Assembly (NCBI RefSeq): GCF_002930105.1
Contig: NZ_PJRN01000002.1
Coordinates: forward strand, 300,340 to 364,339
Direction of reading: 5' to 3'
Source: Billgrantia saliphila
GTDB lineage: Bacteria > Pseudomonadota > Gammaproteobacteria > Pseudomonadales > Halomonadaceae
DNA: 64,000 nt
Both the position numbers and the translations under genes were made by a program. The stretch's first letter is position 1. Each line of letters begins with the position of its first letter. Shown in pieces: positions 46,183 to 55,472 of this stretch. The notes below the pieces were generated by a model. That model was not told the origin of the DNA. It made no database searches and saw only the letters and a list, made by a program, of their open reading frames with translations.

Positions 46183-47487
46183 TCAGACGTTATAACCGAG
46201 TACGCGGGGCAACCAGAGGGCAATCTGCGGGAAGATCGCCACTAGTGCCAGGGCGCTGGCCATGGCGAGCACGAACAGCAATGCCCAGCCAAGGGTCTCT
46301 TCCAGGCGGATCTTGGCGATCTCGGTGGTCACCATCAGGTTGACCGCCACCGGTGGCGTGAACTGGCCGATGGCGATGTTCATCGCCAGCAGGATGCCGA
46401 ACCACACCGGGTTCCAGTCGAGATGCTGCATCACCGGGGTGAGGATCGGCATCATGATCAGATAGATCGAGATGGCATCGAGCAACATGCCGGCCAGCAG
46501 CACCGCCAGCATGATCAGGATCAGCAGCAGCACACCGTTGTCGGAAAGACCGATGATCCACTCCGCCAGATGGCGGAAGGTGCCGAGCATGGTGCCGGCC
46601 CAGGCGAAGATGCCTGCCAGGGCGATGATCAGCATGACCACGCCGGAAATCACCGCCGCCTCGCCAAACAGTCCCCACAGATCGCGCAGCCCGATCTCCC
46701 GGGTGAGAAACAGCCCCACCAAGGCGCCGTAGGCCACCGCCACCACTGCCGCCTCGGTCGGGGTGAACAGCCCCGAACGCAGCCCGCCGAGGATAAGCAC
46801 CGGGGCAAAAAGCGCCGGCAGCGCCTGCTTGAAGCTCTCCCCGATCCTCGGCCGATCGGCTTCGGGCATCGCCCTGCCGCCCTCCCAGCCGTAGCGTTTA
46901 GCGACCAGCAGGGCCGGCACCAGCAGCGCCAGACCGGCGAGCACGCCGGGGAAAAGCCCGGCGGCAAACAGGGCGCGCAGGTCGACCCCGGGCACCACGA
47001 TGGAATAGAGAATCAGCGCCACCGACGGCGGGATCAGGATCGCCGTTGAAGCAGAAGCGGCGATCAGCGTGGCCGAGAAGGGTTTGGGATAGCCCGCCTT
47101 GGTCATGCTCGGCAGCATTACCATGGCCACCGCTGCGGCATCGGCCGGGCCGGAGCCGCTCATGCCGCCCATGATCATGCACACCAGCACCGCCACCAAT
47201 GCCAGACCGCCGTGCCGCGGGCCGATCAACGCCTGAGCGAAGCGCACCAGACGCAGCGCCACGCCGGCTCGCTCGAAGATCAGACCGGTCATGATGAACA
47301 GCGGGATGGCGATCAGCGGATACTTGGCGATGCTGTTGTAGGTGTTGGTGCCGAGCGTGGCCAGCATGGCCGGCGAGAGCCCCGTCACGATACCCACCGC
47401 CCCCGCCAGCGCCAGCGAGAAGGCCACCGGCACGCCGGCGATCAGCAGCCCGGCGAAGGCCAGGATCATCCACAGGTCAGGGCTCAT
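46183..47487 (-). CDS. TRAP transporter large permease (DctM type), sugar locus
   Basis: This 434-residue permease has about twelve helices, with typical segments YPLIAIPLFIMTGLIFERAG, GGMSGSGPADAAAVAMVMLPSM and AMNIAIGQFTPPVAVNLMV. The GSGPADAA motif is a hallmark of C4-dicarboxylate/sugar-acid type DctM proteins. It overlaps the small permease by 11 bp. With the LacI gene directly upstream of the operon, it may import a sugar or sugar acid. Confidence 0.93.
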   Translation of the reverse strand: MSPDLWMILAFAGLLIAGVPVAFSLALAGAVGIVTGLSPAMLATLGTNTYNSIAKYPLIAIPLFIMTGLIFERAGVALRLVRFAQALIGPRHGGLALVAVLVCMIMGGMSGSGPADAAAVAMVMLPSMTKAGYPKPFSATLIAASASTAILIPPSVALILYSIVVPGVDLRALFAAGLFPGVLAGLALLVPALLVAKRYGWEGGRAMPEADRPRIGESFKQALPALFAPVLILGGLRSGLFTPTEAAVVAVAYGALVGLFLTREIGLRDLWGLFGEAAVISGVVMLIIALAGIFAWAGTMLGTFRHLAEWIIGLSDNGVLLLILIMLAVLLAGMLLDAISIYLIMMPILTPVMQHLDWNPVWFGILLAMNIAIGQFTPPVAVNLMVTTEIAKIRLEETLGWALLFVLAMASALALVAIFPQIALWLPRVLGYNV

Positions 47488-47956
47488 CCTCGAGCCTCCC
47501 GCGCAGACGATCGTGAATCTGCTGTACCAGCCGTACCAGCATCGCCGCCGCCAGCAGCGGCAGCCAGATCAAGTACCACCACTGCGGCAGGCCGAGCCCC
47601 GGCGACAGCGACTCCCACTGGTACTCTTCCCAAGTCAGCTTGGCGCCGAACCACGCGATCAGCCCCAGCACGCAGGCACTGCACAGCCCCTGGAAGAGAA
47701 TCAGCGCCTTGCGCGGTCGCGGCGGCAACGCGCGCTCGAGCAGGCCAATGCGGATATGACCGTTGCGGCGCAGCGCCACCGCCGCACCGGTGAATGTCAG
47801 CACCACCAGCAGAAATACCGAGAATTCCTCGGTAAAGGCCAGGGATCCGCCTGTCACGTAGCGTGTCACGACATTGCCCAGGCTGATCAGCGAAATGATC
47901 GCCAGCGCCAGCGAACCCAGCCAACGCTCCGGCTTGGCATCGGGAGAGAATTTCAT
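47477..47956 (-). CDS. TRAP transporter small permease (DctQ type), sugar locus
   Basis: This 159-residue protein has four membrane helices and the DctQ motifs GNVVTRYVTGGSLAFTEEFSVFL and RRNGHIRIGLLE. It pairs with the large permease it overlaps. It follows the binding-protein gene after 76 bp containing a hairpin. Confidence 0.9.
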   Translation of the reverse strand: MKFSPDAKPERWLGSLALAIISLISLGNVVTRYVTGGSLAFTEEFSVFLLVVLTFTGAAVALRRNGHIRIGLLERALPPRPRKALILFQGLCSACVLGLIAWFGAKLTWEEYQWESLSPGLGLPQWWYLIWLPLLAAAMLVRLVQQIHDRLRGRLEDEP

Positions 47957-47976
47957 CGAAGCCTCGCGAAAACAGG

Positions 47977-48000
47977 CCCGGCGTCGCGAGCGGCGCCGGG
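47977..48000 (-). promoter_or_regulatory. Intercistronic hairpin after the second dctP gene
   Basis: CCCGGCG and CGCCGGG form a 7-bp stem with a 10-base loop between dctP and dctQ of the second TRAP operon. Confidence 0.4.
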
Positions 48001-48032
48001 ATCAGGCATGGTCCCGATCAAGGACGGCGGGC

Positions 48033-49043
48033 TCAGCGCGCCTCGACGGCCTCTGACGCGGCATCGACGAGTTCCTGGCCGATGCGCGGGGTCCACTTGT
48101 CGTGCACGCTCTGGGTGGCGTTGACGAAGGCCCGATGCTGCTCCTCGGTGAGCTCGGTGACCTCCACGCCGCGCTCCTGGATGGCGGCCAGGCGCTCGCT
48201 CTCCTGCTCTCGGGTCATGGCGATTTCCCACTCGCCCGCCTCAATGGCGGTCTCGCGCAGGATGTCGCGCTCCTCCTCGGAGAGCGTTTCCCAGACCTGC
48301 TCGTTGACGGCGAAGATCAGCGGATCGTTCATGTAGTTCCACAGCGTCAGATACTCCTGGCCCACCTGATCGATGCGCGCCACGTCGAACACGGAGAGCG
48401 GGTTCTCCTGACCGTCCACAGCGCCCGTGGTCAGCGCCGGCTGCGCGTCGGTCCAGCTCATCTGAGTGGGGTCGGCGCCCAGTGCGGTGAAGGTATCCTG
48501 GAACAGCGGCGAGCCGACCACGCGGATCTTCAAGCCGTCGAGATCGCCGGGCTCGTCGATCGGTCCGCGGGAATTGGAGAGCTGGCGGAAGCCGTTCTCG
48601 CCCCAGGCCAGCGGGATCACGCCGCGCGACTCGATGGCCTCGAAAATCATCTCGCCGGCGGCACCGCCGGTCACGGCATCCACCGCCGCCTCGTCGGGCA
48701 TGAAGAACGGCAGCGAGAAGAGATTGAGCTCGGGCACCTGCGGCGACCAGTTGATGGTCGAGCCGACGGCCATGTCGATCAGACCCGACCGCATGGCCGA
48801 GAACTCCCGCGTCTGATCGCCGTTGACCAGCTGCGAATTGGGGTAGACGCGAAGGGTGAGCTCACCGTCGGTGCGCTCCTCCACCAGTTCGGCCCATTTC
48901 TCGGCGGCCTGCCCCCAAGGGAAGGCATCGGAAAGCACGGTGGAGACCGAAAGTTCGCGCGCCTGGGCGGTGAGCGAGGCACTCAGCACGGCGGCGCCGG
49001 CCAGCGCCGCGGCGGTACGGGAGATACGGCTTGCAGCATTCAT
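48033..49043 (-). CDS. TRAP transporter substrate-binding protein (DctP type), sugar locus
   Basis: This 336-residue receptor has a signal peptide at residues 1-27 (SRTAAALAGAAVLSASLTAQA). The DctP fold shows KWAELVEERTDGELTLRVYPNSQL, the ligand-carboxylate arginine region LDGLKIRVVGSPLFQDTF and AVDGQENPLSVF. The pattern is close to receptors for hexuronates and sugar acids (DctP subfamily with VDGQENP). ATG 49043 follows AAGGA. It is 120 bp downstream of the LacI gene. Confidence 0.92.
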   Translation of the reverse strand: MNAASRISRTAAALAGAAVLSASLTAQARELSVSTVLSDAFPWGQAAEKWAELVEERTDGELTLRVYPNSQLVNGDQTREFSAMRSGLIDMAVGSTINWSPQVPELNLFSLPFFMPDEAAVDAVTGGAAGEMIFEAIESRGVIPLAWGENGFRQLSNSRGPIDEPGDLDGLKIRVVGSPLFQDTFTALGADPTQMSWTDAQPALTTGAVDGQENPLSVFDVARIDQVGQEYLTLWNYMNDPLIFAVNEQVWETLSEEERDILRETAIEAGEWEIAMTREQESERLAAIQERGVEVTELTEEQHRAFVNATQSVHDKWTPRIGQELVDAASEAVEAR

Positions 49044-49163
49044 GACGTGTCCTTGAGTCGTTGGCCGTACTTCCCGCGCGGGGAGCCGGCTAATTCTTGG
49101 TATAAAGGAGAATCGGGGAAGTCCCATCGCATTGTAAAGCGATAAGCGTTGAAGGAAAGGCGA

Positions 49164-50168
49164 TCACGTCGCCGGCTCGCCCGTGCTCCCCCTGATCACC
49201 AGCTCGTGGGGTAGCATCCGATGAGGCTCACCCTGGTGACGCCTTTCCAGTACATCGATCAACATGGCAACCGCTTGCTTGCCGAAGGCTTCGGCCGGCT
49301 GGGCGATGGTGGTGAGAGGCGGATCGCTATATGAGGCGAAGTCGATGTCGTCGAACCCCGCCACCGAGATATCACCGGGGATCGCCAGACCGGCCTGCTT
49401 GAGGCAACTGATGGCACCGATGGCCATCTCGTCGCTCTCGCAGAAGATCGCCGTGGGCGGTTCGGCCCGGGCGATCAGCGTACCGGCGGCTTCGTACCCC
49501 GAACGCGGCGTAAAATCGCCAGGGCAGATCAGGCTCTCATCGAGCGCGATACCGGCGGCCTCCAGGGCGTCGCGGTACCCCGCCACACGATCACGGGTCA
49601 GGGGGCTGCGTCGCGGCCCCTTGATCATGCCGATACGGCGATGTCCGAGAGCGAGGAGATGTTCGGTAAGCAGCCTCGCCGCCGCGCGATTGTCGAGCTT
49701 GACGGTGGGACAGGGTGCATCGTCGAGCACTTCGCAAGCGTTGACCATCGGCAGCGGCGTTCCGTCGCTGTCGGCATCCTCGGGGAATGGATTGTAGGCG
49801 CGCAACTGTATGACGCCGTCGGCCTGCCGGGTCGTCACCAGGCTGGCGTACGTCGCCTCCGTCTCCTCATGACCGTTGGTGTTGCACAACAGCACGCCAT
49901 ATCCCCGCTCCTGGGCCGCCTCCTGAATACCGCTAATGACCCGGGCGAAGAAGGTGTTAGCGATGGTCGGTACCAGCACCACTAGGTTGTGAGTGCGCCG
50001 CGAGCGGAATCGCACCGCCATCAGGTTGGGCTTGTATCCTGCTTCGTTGACTGCCTGCAGGACCTTGTCGCGGGTCGCCGGCGAAACGACGTCCGGCGAT
50101 CTCAGGGTACGTGACACCGTCGCCACGGAGACGCCTGCCAGCTCGGCGACCTTGCGAATATTGGTCAT
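49164..50168 (-). CDS. LacI-family repressor of the sugar locus
   Basis: This 334-residue LacI regulator has a helix-turn-helix at MTNIRKVAELAGVSVATVSR, a hinge helix near VNEAGYKPNLMAV, and a PurR-like effector domain containing RRIGMIKGPRRSPLTRDRVAGY and ISVAGFDDIDFASYSDPPLTTI. GGGAGG precedes ATG 50168. It diverges from the Gfo/Idh/MocA operon. Its likely operator is the palindrome ATGTAACCGGTTACAT at 50336, with a sister site at 58359. The inducer is presumably a sugar or keto-sugar. Confidence 0.92.
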   Translation of the reverse strand: MTNIRKVAELAGVSVATVSRTLRSPDVVSPATRDKVLQAVNEAGYKPNLMAVRFRSRRTHNLVVLVPTIANTFFARVISGIQEAAQERGYGVLLCNTNGHEETEATYASLVTTRQADGVIQLRAYNPFPEDADSDGTPLPMVNACEVLDDAPCPTVKLDNRAAARLLTEHLLALGHRRIGMIKGPRRSPLTRDRVAGYRDALEAAGIALDESLICPGDFTPRSGYEAAGTLIARAEPPTAIFCESDEMAIGAISCLKQAGLAIPGDISVAGFDDIDFASYSDPPLTTIAQPAEAFGKQAVAMLIDVLERRHQGEPHRMLPHELVIRGSTGEPAT

Positions 50169-50299
50169 GGCCTCCCTTACTCTGCACGTTCCTCGAATGC
50201 CCGGCACGGCGATGCCGGCGGGAGTGCCAGCTTACCCCATCACGCGCCCAAACTCAGCGCGCCGCCCACCGGCCGGGTTCTCCTATGACCTTGGTAGCA

Positions 50300-50328
50300 T
50301 TGACGCTCTTGAAAGCGATATCTAGATT
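50300..50328 (+). promoter_or_regulatory. Candidate promoter of the Gfo/Idh/MocA operon
   Basis: TTGACG (50300-50305) and TAGATT (50323-50328) are 17 bp apart. The predicted start falls at about 50335, directly at the LacI-type operator. Confidence 0.5.
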
Positions 50329-50335
50329 GAGCCAA

Positions 50336-50351
50336 ATGTAACCGGTTACAT
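50336..50351. promoter_or_regulatory. LacI-type operator 1
   Basis: ATGTAACCGGTTACAT is a perfect 16-bp palindrome with the central CpG typical of LacI-family operators, 46 bp before the Gfo/Idh/MocA start and in the divergent region with the LacI gene. Confidence 0.85.
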
Positions 50352-50397
50352 CACACCGATCCGATTACTCGATGCAGCGACCGATACGGAGCCCGAG

Positions 50398-51576
50398 ATG
50401 ACGTTCTCCCCTCTTTCAAGAATCCGCCTGGGTATGGTCGGCGGCGGCCAAGGCGCTTTCATCGGCCAGGTGCACCGCCTGGCGGCGGCACTGGACGGCG
50501 AGTTCGAGCTCGTCTGCGGTGCTTTCAGTCGTTCGCCGGAGAACAATCGACACACCGGCGCCCTGTGCGGCCTGCCTGCCGAGCGCATCCATACCGACTG
50601 GCGGCAACTGATCGAGGACGAGCGCAGGCGCCCGGCGGATCAGCGCATGCAGTTGCTGGTCATCGCCACGCCCAACCACCTCCACGTTCCCATCGCCGAA
50701 GCGGCCCTGGACGCGGGATTTCACGTCTTTTCGGAGAAACCCGCCGCGCTGTCGCTGAGCGAGGCCCAGCGACTGGCAAACACCTGGCGGATCCGCGGTG
50801 GCCTGTATGGCCTGGCGCATACCTACCTGGGCTACCCCATGGTGTGGCAGGCCCGGGAGATGGTCCGTGAGGGCCAGCTCGGCCGACTGCGCAAGCTGCA
50901 CGTCGAGTACCCACAGGGTTGGCTGGGCGAGCAGCTCGAGCAGCAGGGCAACAAGCAGGCCGCCTGGCGCACCGATCCGGCCCTGGCCGGGGCCAGCGGC
51001 TGCATGGCCGATATCGGCACTCACGCCTTCGGCCTGGCCGAGTTCATCTCGGGGCACCGCGTCAGCGAGCTGTGTGCCGCCCTTGCCAGCCATGCCGAAG
51101 GGCGCCGGCTCGACGATGACGGCGACGTGCTGCTGCGCACCGACCAGGGCGCCAGCGGTACCCTGATCGCCAGCCAGGTATGCAGCGGCGAGGAGAACGC
51201 GTTGAAGGTTCGCCTCTACGGCGAGCGTGGCGCGCTCGAATGGCACCAGATGGAGCCCAACAGCCTGCTTCATCGCCCTCACAAAGCGCCGATGCGCGTG
51301 CTGCGCGCCGGCATCGACCAGCCCGAGCTGTGCCAGGCGGCCCGGCAGAGACTGCGCCTGCCCGGCGGCCACCCGGAGGGCTACCTGGAGGCCCTGGCCA
51401 ACCTGTACCGCGACTTTGCCGCGGCGATCCGCCGTGGCGACGGCGGCGACGTCGAGGGCGTGCCCGGCATGGCATCGGGCCTGCGCGGCATGGCCTTCAT
51501 CGAGGCGGTGACCGCCAGTCAGGTCAGCGAGCGGAAGTGGACACCGCTGCCCTCCACCGACGAATCGGGAGACTGA
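50398..51576 (+). CDS. Gfo/Idh/MocA-family oxidoreductase
   Basis: This 392-residue NAD(P)-dependent sugar oxidoreductase has an N-terminal Rossmann motif (GMVGGGQGAFIG, about 12-23), the family EKP motif in HVFSEKPAALSL, and GCMADIGTHAFGLAEF in the C-terminal beta domain, where Asp and His are catalytic. It probably interconverts a keto-sugar and a sugar, for example reducing 3-keto-hexose, in the cytoplasm. It is first in an operon with the isomerase (3-bp gap) and the MFS carrier. Confidence 0.92.
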   Translation: MTFSPLSRIRLGMVGGGQGAFIGQVHRLAAALDGEFELVCGAFSRSPENNRHTGALCGLPAERIHTDWRQLIEDERRRPADQRMQLLVIATPNHLHVPIAEAALDAGFHVFSEKPAALSLSEAQRLANTWRIRGGLYGLAHTYLGYPMVWQAREMVREGQLGRLRKLHVEYPQGWLGEQLEQQGNKQAAWRTDPALAGASGCMADIGTHAFGLAEFISGHRVSELCAALASHAEGRRLDDDGDVLLRTDQGASGTLIASQVCSGEENALKVRLYGERGALEWHQMEPNSLLHRPHKAPMRVLRAGIDQPELCQAARQRLRLPGGHPEGYLEALANLYRDFAAAIRRGDGGDVEGVPGMASGLRGMAFIEAVTASQVSERKWTPLPSTDESGD

Positions 51577-51579
51577 CCC

Positions 51580-52656
51580 ATGCGCAGCCGTCCGAACGGC
51601 ATCCAAGGGCCGGCGATCTTCCTGGCCCAGTTCATCGGCGACGAGCCCCCTTTCGACGATCTCGACGCGATCGCGCACTGGGCCGCCTCGCTGGGATACC
51701 GAGGCATTCAGCTACCCACCGTGGACAGCCGCTTCATCGACCTGGGCCTGGCTGCCGAGAGCCAGGCCTACTGCGATGAACTCAACGGCCGCTGTGCCGA
51801 GGCCGGCGTGGTGATCAGCGAACTCTCCACCCATCTGCAGGGCCAGCTGGTGGCGGTACACCCCGCCTGCGACGAGCTGTTCGACGACTTCGCTCCCGCC
51901 AGGCTGCACGGCAAACCGCAGGCGCGCACCGAGTGGGCGATCGAACAACTGCTGCTCGCGGCCAAGGCCAGCCAGCGCCTGGGCCTGACGGCCCATGCCA
52001 CCTTTTCTGGCGCCCTGCTGTGGCCGTTCTTCTATCCCTGGCCACAGCGCCCCGCGGGATTGGTCGAGGAGGGGTTCGCCGAGCTGGCGAGGCGCTGGCG
52101 ACCGATCCTCGACGCCTTCGATGACGCCGGAGTCGACCTGTGCTTCGAGATTCATCCCGGCGAGGATCTTCACGACGGCGCCTCCTTCGAGCGCTTCCTC
52201 ACAGCGGTAGACCATCATCCGCGAGCCAGGATTCTCTACGACCCCAGCCATCTGCTGCTGCAGCGGCTCGACTACCTCGATTTCATCGATCGCTACCACG
52301 AGCGTATCGGCATGTTCCACGTCAAGGATGCCGAGTTTCTCCCCAGCGGGCGCAGTGGTGTCTACGGCGGCTATCAGGGTTGGGTCGATCGCCCCGGGCG
52401 CTTCCGCTCGCTGGGTGATGGCCAGGTCGACTTCAAGGGAATCTTCAGCCGCCTGACCCAGTACGGCTATGACGGCTGGGCGGTGCTCGAATGGGAGTGC
52501 TGCCTGAAGGATGCCGCTCAGGGCGCCGCCGAGGGAGCTCCCTTCATTGCCGAGCACCTCATCCAGCGTGCCGGCCGCGCCTTCGACGATTTCGCCGGGG
52601 TCACCGCCAGCCCCGAGCGCAATCGCAGGATTCTCGGCCTCGACGACAGCCGCTGA
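51580..52656 (+). CDS. Sugar phosphate isomerase/epimerase (TIM barrel), cytoplasmic
   Basis: This 358-residue AP-endonuclease-2-like TIM barrel has metal ligands in CFEIHPGED (Glu), YDPSHLLLQ (Asp), GMFHVKDAEF (His) and VLEWECC (Glu), the set used by xylose-isomerase-like epimerases. It has no signal peptide. Located between the Gfo/Idh/MocA enzyme and the MFS carrier, it likely isomerises the imported keto-sugar. The exact reaction is unknown. Confidence 0.9.
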   Translation: MRSRPNGIQGPAIFLAQFIGDEPPFDDLDAIAHWAASLGYRGIQLPTVDSRFIDLGLAAESQAYCDELNGRCAEAGVVISELSTHLQGQLVAVHPACDELFDDFAPARLHGKPQARTEWAIEQLLLAAKASQRLGLTAHATFSGALLWPFFYPWPQRPAGLVEEGFAELARRWRPILDAFDDAGVDLCFEIHPGEDLHDGASFERFLTAVDHHPRARILYDPSHLLLQRLDYLDFIDRYHERIGMFHVKDAEFLPSGRSGVYGGYQGWVDRPGRFRSLGDGQVDFKGIFSRLTQYGYDGWAVLEWECCLKDAAQGAAEGAPFIAEHLIQRAGRAFDDFAGVTASPERNRRILGLDDSR

Positions 52657-52695
52657 GGCCATGGAGCACGACAACGACAACAAAGGAGATGACCG

Positions 52696-53934
52696 ATGTT
52701 ACGTACCCGGCTCAGTATCATGATGTTCCTGCAGTTCTTCATCTGGGGTGGCTGGTTCGTCACCCTGGGCACCTTTCTGGCGCGCAACCTCGAAGCCAGC
52801 GGCGGCCAGATCGGGATGGCCTTCTCCACCCAGTCCTGGGGCGCGATCATCGCCCCCTTCATCATCGGGCTGATCGCCGACCGCTACTTCAATGCCGAAC
52901 GCATCCTCGGCCTGCTGCACCTGGCCGGTGCCGGCTTAATGTACGCACTGTACATCTCCAGCGATTTCGCCACCTTCTACCCGCTGGTGCTGGTCTACAT
53001 GATCCTCTACATGCCGACCCTGGCGCTGGTCAATTCGGTCTCCTTCCGCCAGATGGACGACCCATCCCGGGAGTTCGCCCGGATCCGCGTGTGGGGCACC
53101 ATCGGCTGGATCGTCGCCGGCTTGGCGATCAGCTATATCTTCGCCTGGGACTCCTCCCAGGCCATTGCCTCCGGCATGCTGCGCAACACCTTCCTGATGT
53201 GCGCCATCGCCTCGCTGGCACTGGGCGTCTATAGCTTCAGCCTGCCGGCCACCCCGCCCAAGGCCGACGGCCCTGTGGGAGTCAAGGAGGTGCTGGGCCT
53301 CGATGCCCTGCGGCTGCTCAAGGACCGCAACTACGCCATCTTCTTCATCGCCTCGATCCTGATCTGCATTCCACTGGCCTTCTATTATCAGAACGCCAAT
53401 CCCTTCCTCGCCGAGATCGGCGTGGCCAACCCCACCGGCAAGATGACCCTGGGCCAGGTTTCCGAAGTGCTGTTCATGCTGCTGCTTCCGGTGTTCATTC
53501 ATCGCTTCGGCATCAAGAAGACGCTGCTGATCGGCATGCTGGCCTGGTCGCTGCGCTACGCGCTATTCGCCTTCGGCAACGCCGACGACCTGGTGTTCAT
53601 GCTGATCCTGGGCATCGCCCTGCATGGGATCTGCTATGACTTCTTCTTCGTCACCGGCCAGATCTATACCGACGCTCGCGCCGGCGAGAAATTCAAGAGT
53701 GCCGCCCAGGGCATGATCACCCTGGCCACCTACGGCGTCGGCATGCTGATCGGCTTCTGGGTGGCGGGCCGGATCACCGACCACTTCGCCGTGAACGGCG
53801 CCCACGCCTGGCAGGGTATCTGGCTGTTCCCCGCCCTGTTCGCCCTGGCCGTGCTGGTGCTTTTCTTCCTCACCTTCAAGGATGACAAGCCGGCCAGCGT
53901 CTCGGTGGAAAGCCGGGAGCCCGAACCGCTCTGA
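52696..53934 (+). CDS. MFS transporter, nucleoside:H+ symporter-like sugar permease
   Basis: This 412-residue carrier has twelve helices and resembles the NupG/XapB-type family (MLRTRLSIMMFLQFFIWGGW at the N-terminus, FARIRVWGTIGWIVAG in helix 4-5, and the C-terminal DFFFVTGQIYTDARAGEKF region). Proteins of this type recur next to Gfo/Idh/MocA and DUF1080 genes, where sugar uptake is more likely than nucleoside uptake. AAAGGAG precedes the ATG. It ends the operon. Confidence 0.88.
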   Translation: MLRTRLSIMMFLQFFIWGGWFVTLGTFLARNLEASGGQIGMAFSTQSWGAIIAPFIIGLIADRYFNAERILGLLHLAGAGLMYALYISSDFATFYPLVLVYMILYMPTLALVNSVSFRQMDDPSREFARIRVWGTIGWIVAGLAISYIFAWDSSQAIASGMLRNTFLMCAIASLALGVYSFSLPATPPKADGPVGVKEVLGLDALRLLKDRNYAIFFIASILICIPLAFYYQNANPFLAEIGVANPTGKMTLGQVSEVLFMLLLPVFIHRFGIKKTLLIGMLAWSLRYALFAFGNADDLVFMLILGIALHGICYDFFFVTGQIYTDARAGEKFKSAAQGMITLATYGVGMLIGFWVAGRITDHFAVNGAHAWQGIWLFPALFALAVLVLFFLTFKDDKPASVSVESREPEPL

Positions 53935-53950
53935 CGTCATCGTCATCATG

Positions 53951-53980
53951 AAAAAAGCGGGAGCCCCTCGGGGCTCCCGC
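53951..53980. terminator. Bidirectional terminator between the two sugar operons
   Basis: GCGGGAGCCCC and GGGGCTCCCGC form an 11-bp stem. On the minus strand it is followed by six T residues (plus-strand A run 53951-53956), making a good terminator for the DUF1080 gene; it may also stop the MFS transcript. Confidence 0.9.
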
Positions 53981-54008
53981 CTTCGCCTGGGCACGCGAGG
54001 CGTCCACG

Positions 54009-54803
54009 TTACAGCTCCCTGACCCAGATATTGCGGAAGCTGACCGCCGCGTCGTGATCCTGCAAAAAGATCGGCGCACAGCCGTGGGCCTCATCGTAGT
54101 CGGGCTCGCCGATCCATTCGGTGGTGCCCTGGATCTCCACGTGGTGCTGGACCAGCACATCGTTGTGCAGCACCGTGACGTAGGCGGGGGACGCTAGCTC
54201 ACCGGCGGCATCGAAGCGCGGCGCCGTGTAGAGAATGTCATAGCTCTGCCATTCGCCGGGAGGACGCGAGGCGTTGACCAACGGGATGTGCTGCTTGTAG
54301 ACCGACGCGGCCTGACCGTTGGGATAGGTGGGATTGTCATGGGAATCGAGCACCTGGGTCTCGTAGCGCTCCTGCAGGAACACGCCGCTGTTGCCGCGGT
54401 CCTGGCCGTCCATGCCCTCGATATCGACGGGTGTGCGCCACTCCAGATGAAGCTGCACGTCGCAAAACGCCTGTCGGGTACGGATGCCCCCGGCGCCGCG
54501 CTTCACGGTCATCGCCTCGCCCTGGTGATGCCAGGGCGCGGGCCCGCCCACCTCGGCCTCCCAGGCCTCCAGGTCGCTGCCGTCGAACAGTACGATGGCG
54601 TCCGACGGCACGCCTCCCTCCGGTGCTTCCACCACCGGCGGCACGGGTTCCCAGACCTCGGTCTTCTCGGCCTGCTGCCAAGGCTCTAGCGCCTCCTCCG
54701 GTGCGTCTTCGCCGCCGACGGCGGCGAAGGAGACCGCCATCAGGCCGACGCCGGTGGCTCGAACCAGGATCGTTGCTGAATACCAGAGAATCGGTTGTTG
54801 CAT
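54009..54803 (-). CDS. DUF1080 (3-keto-disaccharide hydrolase family) secreted protein
   Basis: This 264-residue protein has an N-terminal hydrophobic leader (about residues 5-28) and a concanavalin-like DUF1080 domain. Family signatures are GNSGVFLQERYETQVLDSH, PNGQAASVYKQHIPLVNA and PGEWQSYDILY. PF06439 members hydrolyse or eliminate 3-ketoglycosides. It follows the GMC small-subunit gene and is the last gene of the minus-strand operon. GGAGAG precedes ATG. Its location fits cleavage of the product made by the GMC enzyme in the periplasm. Confidence 0.88.
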   Translation of the reverse strand: MQQPILWYSATILVRATGVGLMAVSFAAVGGEDAPEEALEPWQQAEKTEVWEPVPPVVEAPEGGVPSDAIVLFDGSDLEAWEAEVGGPAPWHHQGEAMTVKRGAGGIRTRQAFCDVQLHLEWRTPVDIEGMDGQDRGNSGVFLQERYETQVLDSHDNPTYPNGQAASVYKQHIPLVNASRPPGEWQSYDILYTAPRFDAAGELASPAYVTVLHNDVLVQHHVEIQGTTEWIGEPDYDEAHGCAPIFLQDHDAAVSFRNIWVREL

Positions 54804-54842
54804 CGCATCTCTCCAATTCGTCTCGAACGAACGGGCGCTACA

Positions 54843-54864
54843 CGGCCGGACAGTGGTCCGGCCG
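54843..54864 (-). promoter_or_regulatory. Intercistronic hairpin before the DUF1080 gene
   Basis: CGGCCGGAC-AGTG-GTCCGGCCG is a perfect 9-bp stem in the 117-bp spacer between the small-subunit and DUF1080 genes. It could reduce downstream expression or protect the upstream message. Confidence 0.5.
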
Positions 54865-54920
54865 CCGTATTTCCCGGGGTATCGTTTGGGCGGCAGGCCC
54901 GGTTTCGTTGGTCTGCCGGG

Positions 54921-55472
54921 TCAAGTCGCCCAGGCGGGCTCCCCTTCCTCGTAGGGCATGCAGCCGTCATAGCGTCCCGGGACGGCCTCGTAGCGCAACA
55001 CTTCCGTGGCCCCCACTTCCGACGTGAAGAACCCGAACAGCGTCAGTTGCTTCATCAGTGTGAAGTAGTGCGGCTCACCGCTTGCCTCGACCTGCGCTCG
55101 GGCCTCGCGGTCCAGCTCGACGACCAGGTCACGCCGCTGCGCGTCGTCCAGGCTCAGGAAGTCGCGGTCGTGAGCCGCGCGGCTGCGCGCATCGAGCTGC
55201 GCCAGGCCCTGCTGGAACAGCCCCCGCTCCTCCGGCGTATAGCAGGCGCTGACGAAAACGCTCATGAAGGCACCCACTTCGGCGTCCTTGGCACCGGGCG
55301 TGTCGGTACGCGGCAGTATGGTCTCGGCCAGTTCGTCCAGCCGCTGGATATCCTCGGCGCTGAAGCCCCGATCGCATTCGTCGGAGGCACTGAAGGCGAA
55401 CAAGGAGTTGCCCCCGACCAGCGCCGTGCCGGTCGCCACGGTGATCATTTTCAGCAGTTCACGACGATTCAT
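54921..55472 (-). CDS. Gluconate 2-dehydrogenase subunit 3-family small subunit (Tat signal)
   Basis: This 183-residue protein begins MNRRELLKMITVATGTALVG, a twin-arginine-type leader. The body matches the gluconate 2-dehydrogenase subunit 3 family (FSAEDIQRLDELAETILPRTDTPGAK-type segment and the C-terminal PGRYDGCMPYEEGEPAWAT). In glucoside-3-dehydrogenases this small subunit escorts the FAD subunit through the Tat pathway. Its start overlaps the GMC stop (ATGA). Confidence 0.9.
   Translation of the reverse strand: MNRRELLKMITVATGTALVGGNSLFAFSASDECDRGFSAEDIQRLDELAETILPRTDTPGAKDAEVGAFMSVFVSACYTPEERGLFQQGLAQLDARSRAAHDRDFLSLDDAQRRDLVVELDREARAQVEASGEPHYFTLMKQLTLFGFFTSEVGATEVLRYEAVPGRYDGCMPYEEGEPAWAT

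Noticed and set aside
52696..53934. Nucleoside transporter function for the MFS carrier
   Set aside because: Family resemblance is to nucleoside symporters, but all neighbours are sugar-oxidation genes and no nucleoside catabolic gene is present, so sugar transport is preferred.
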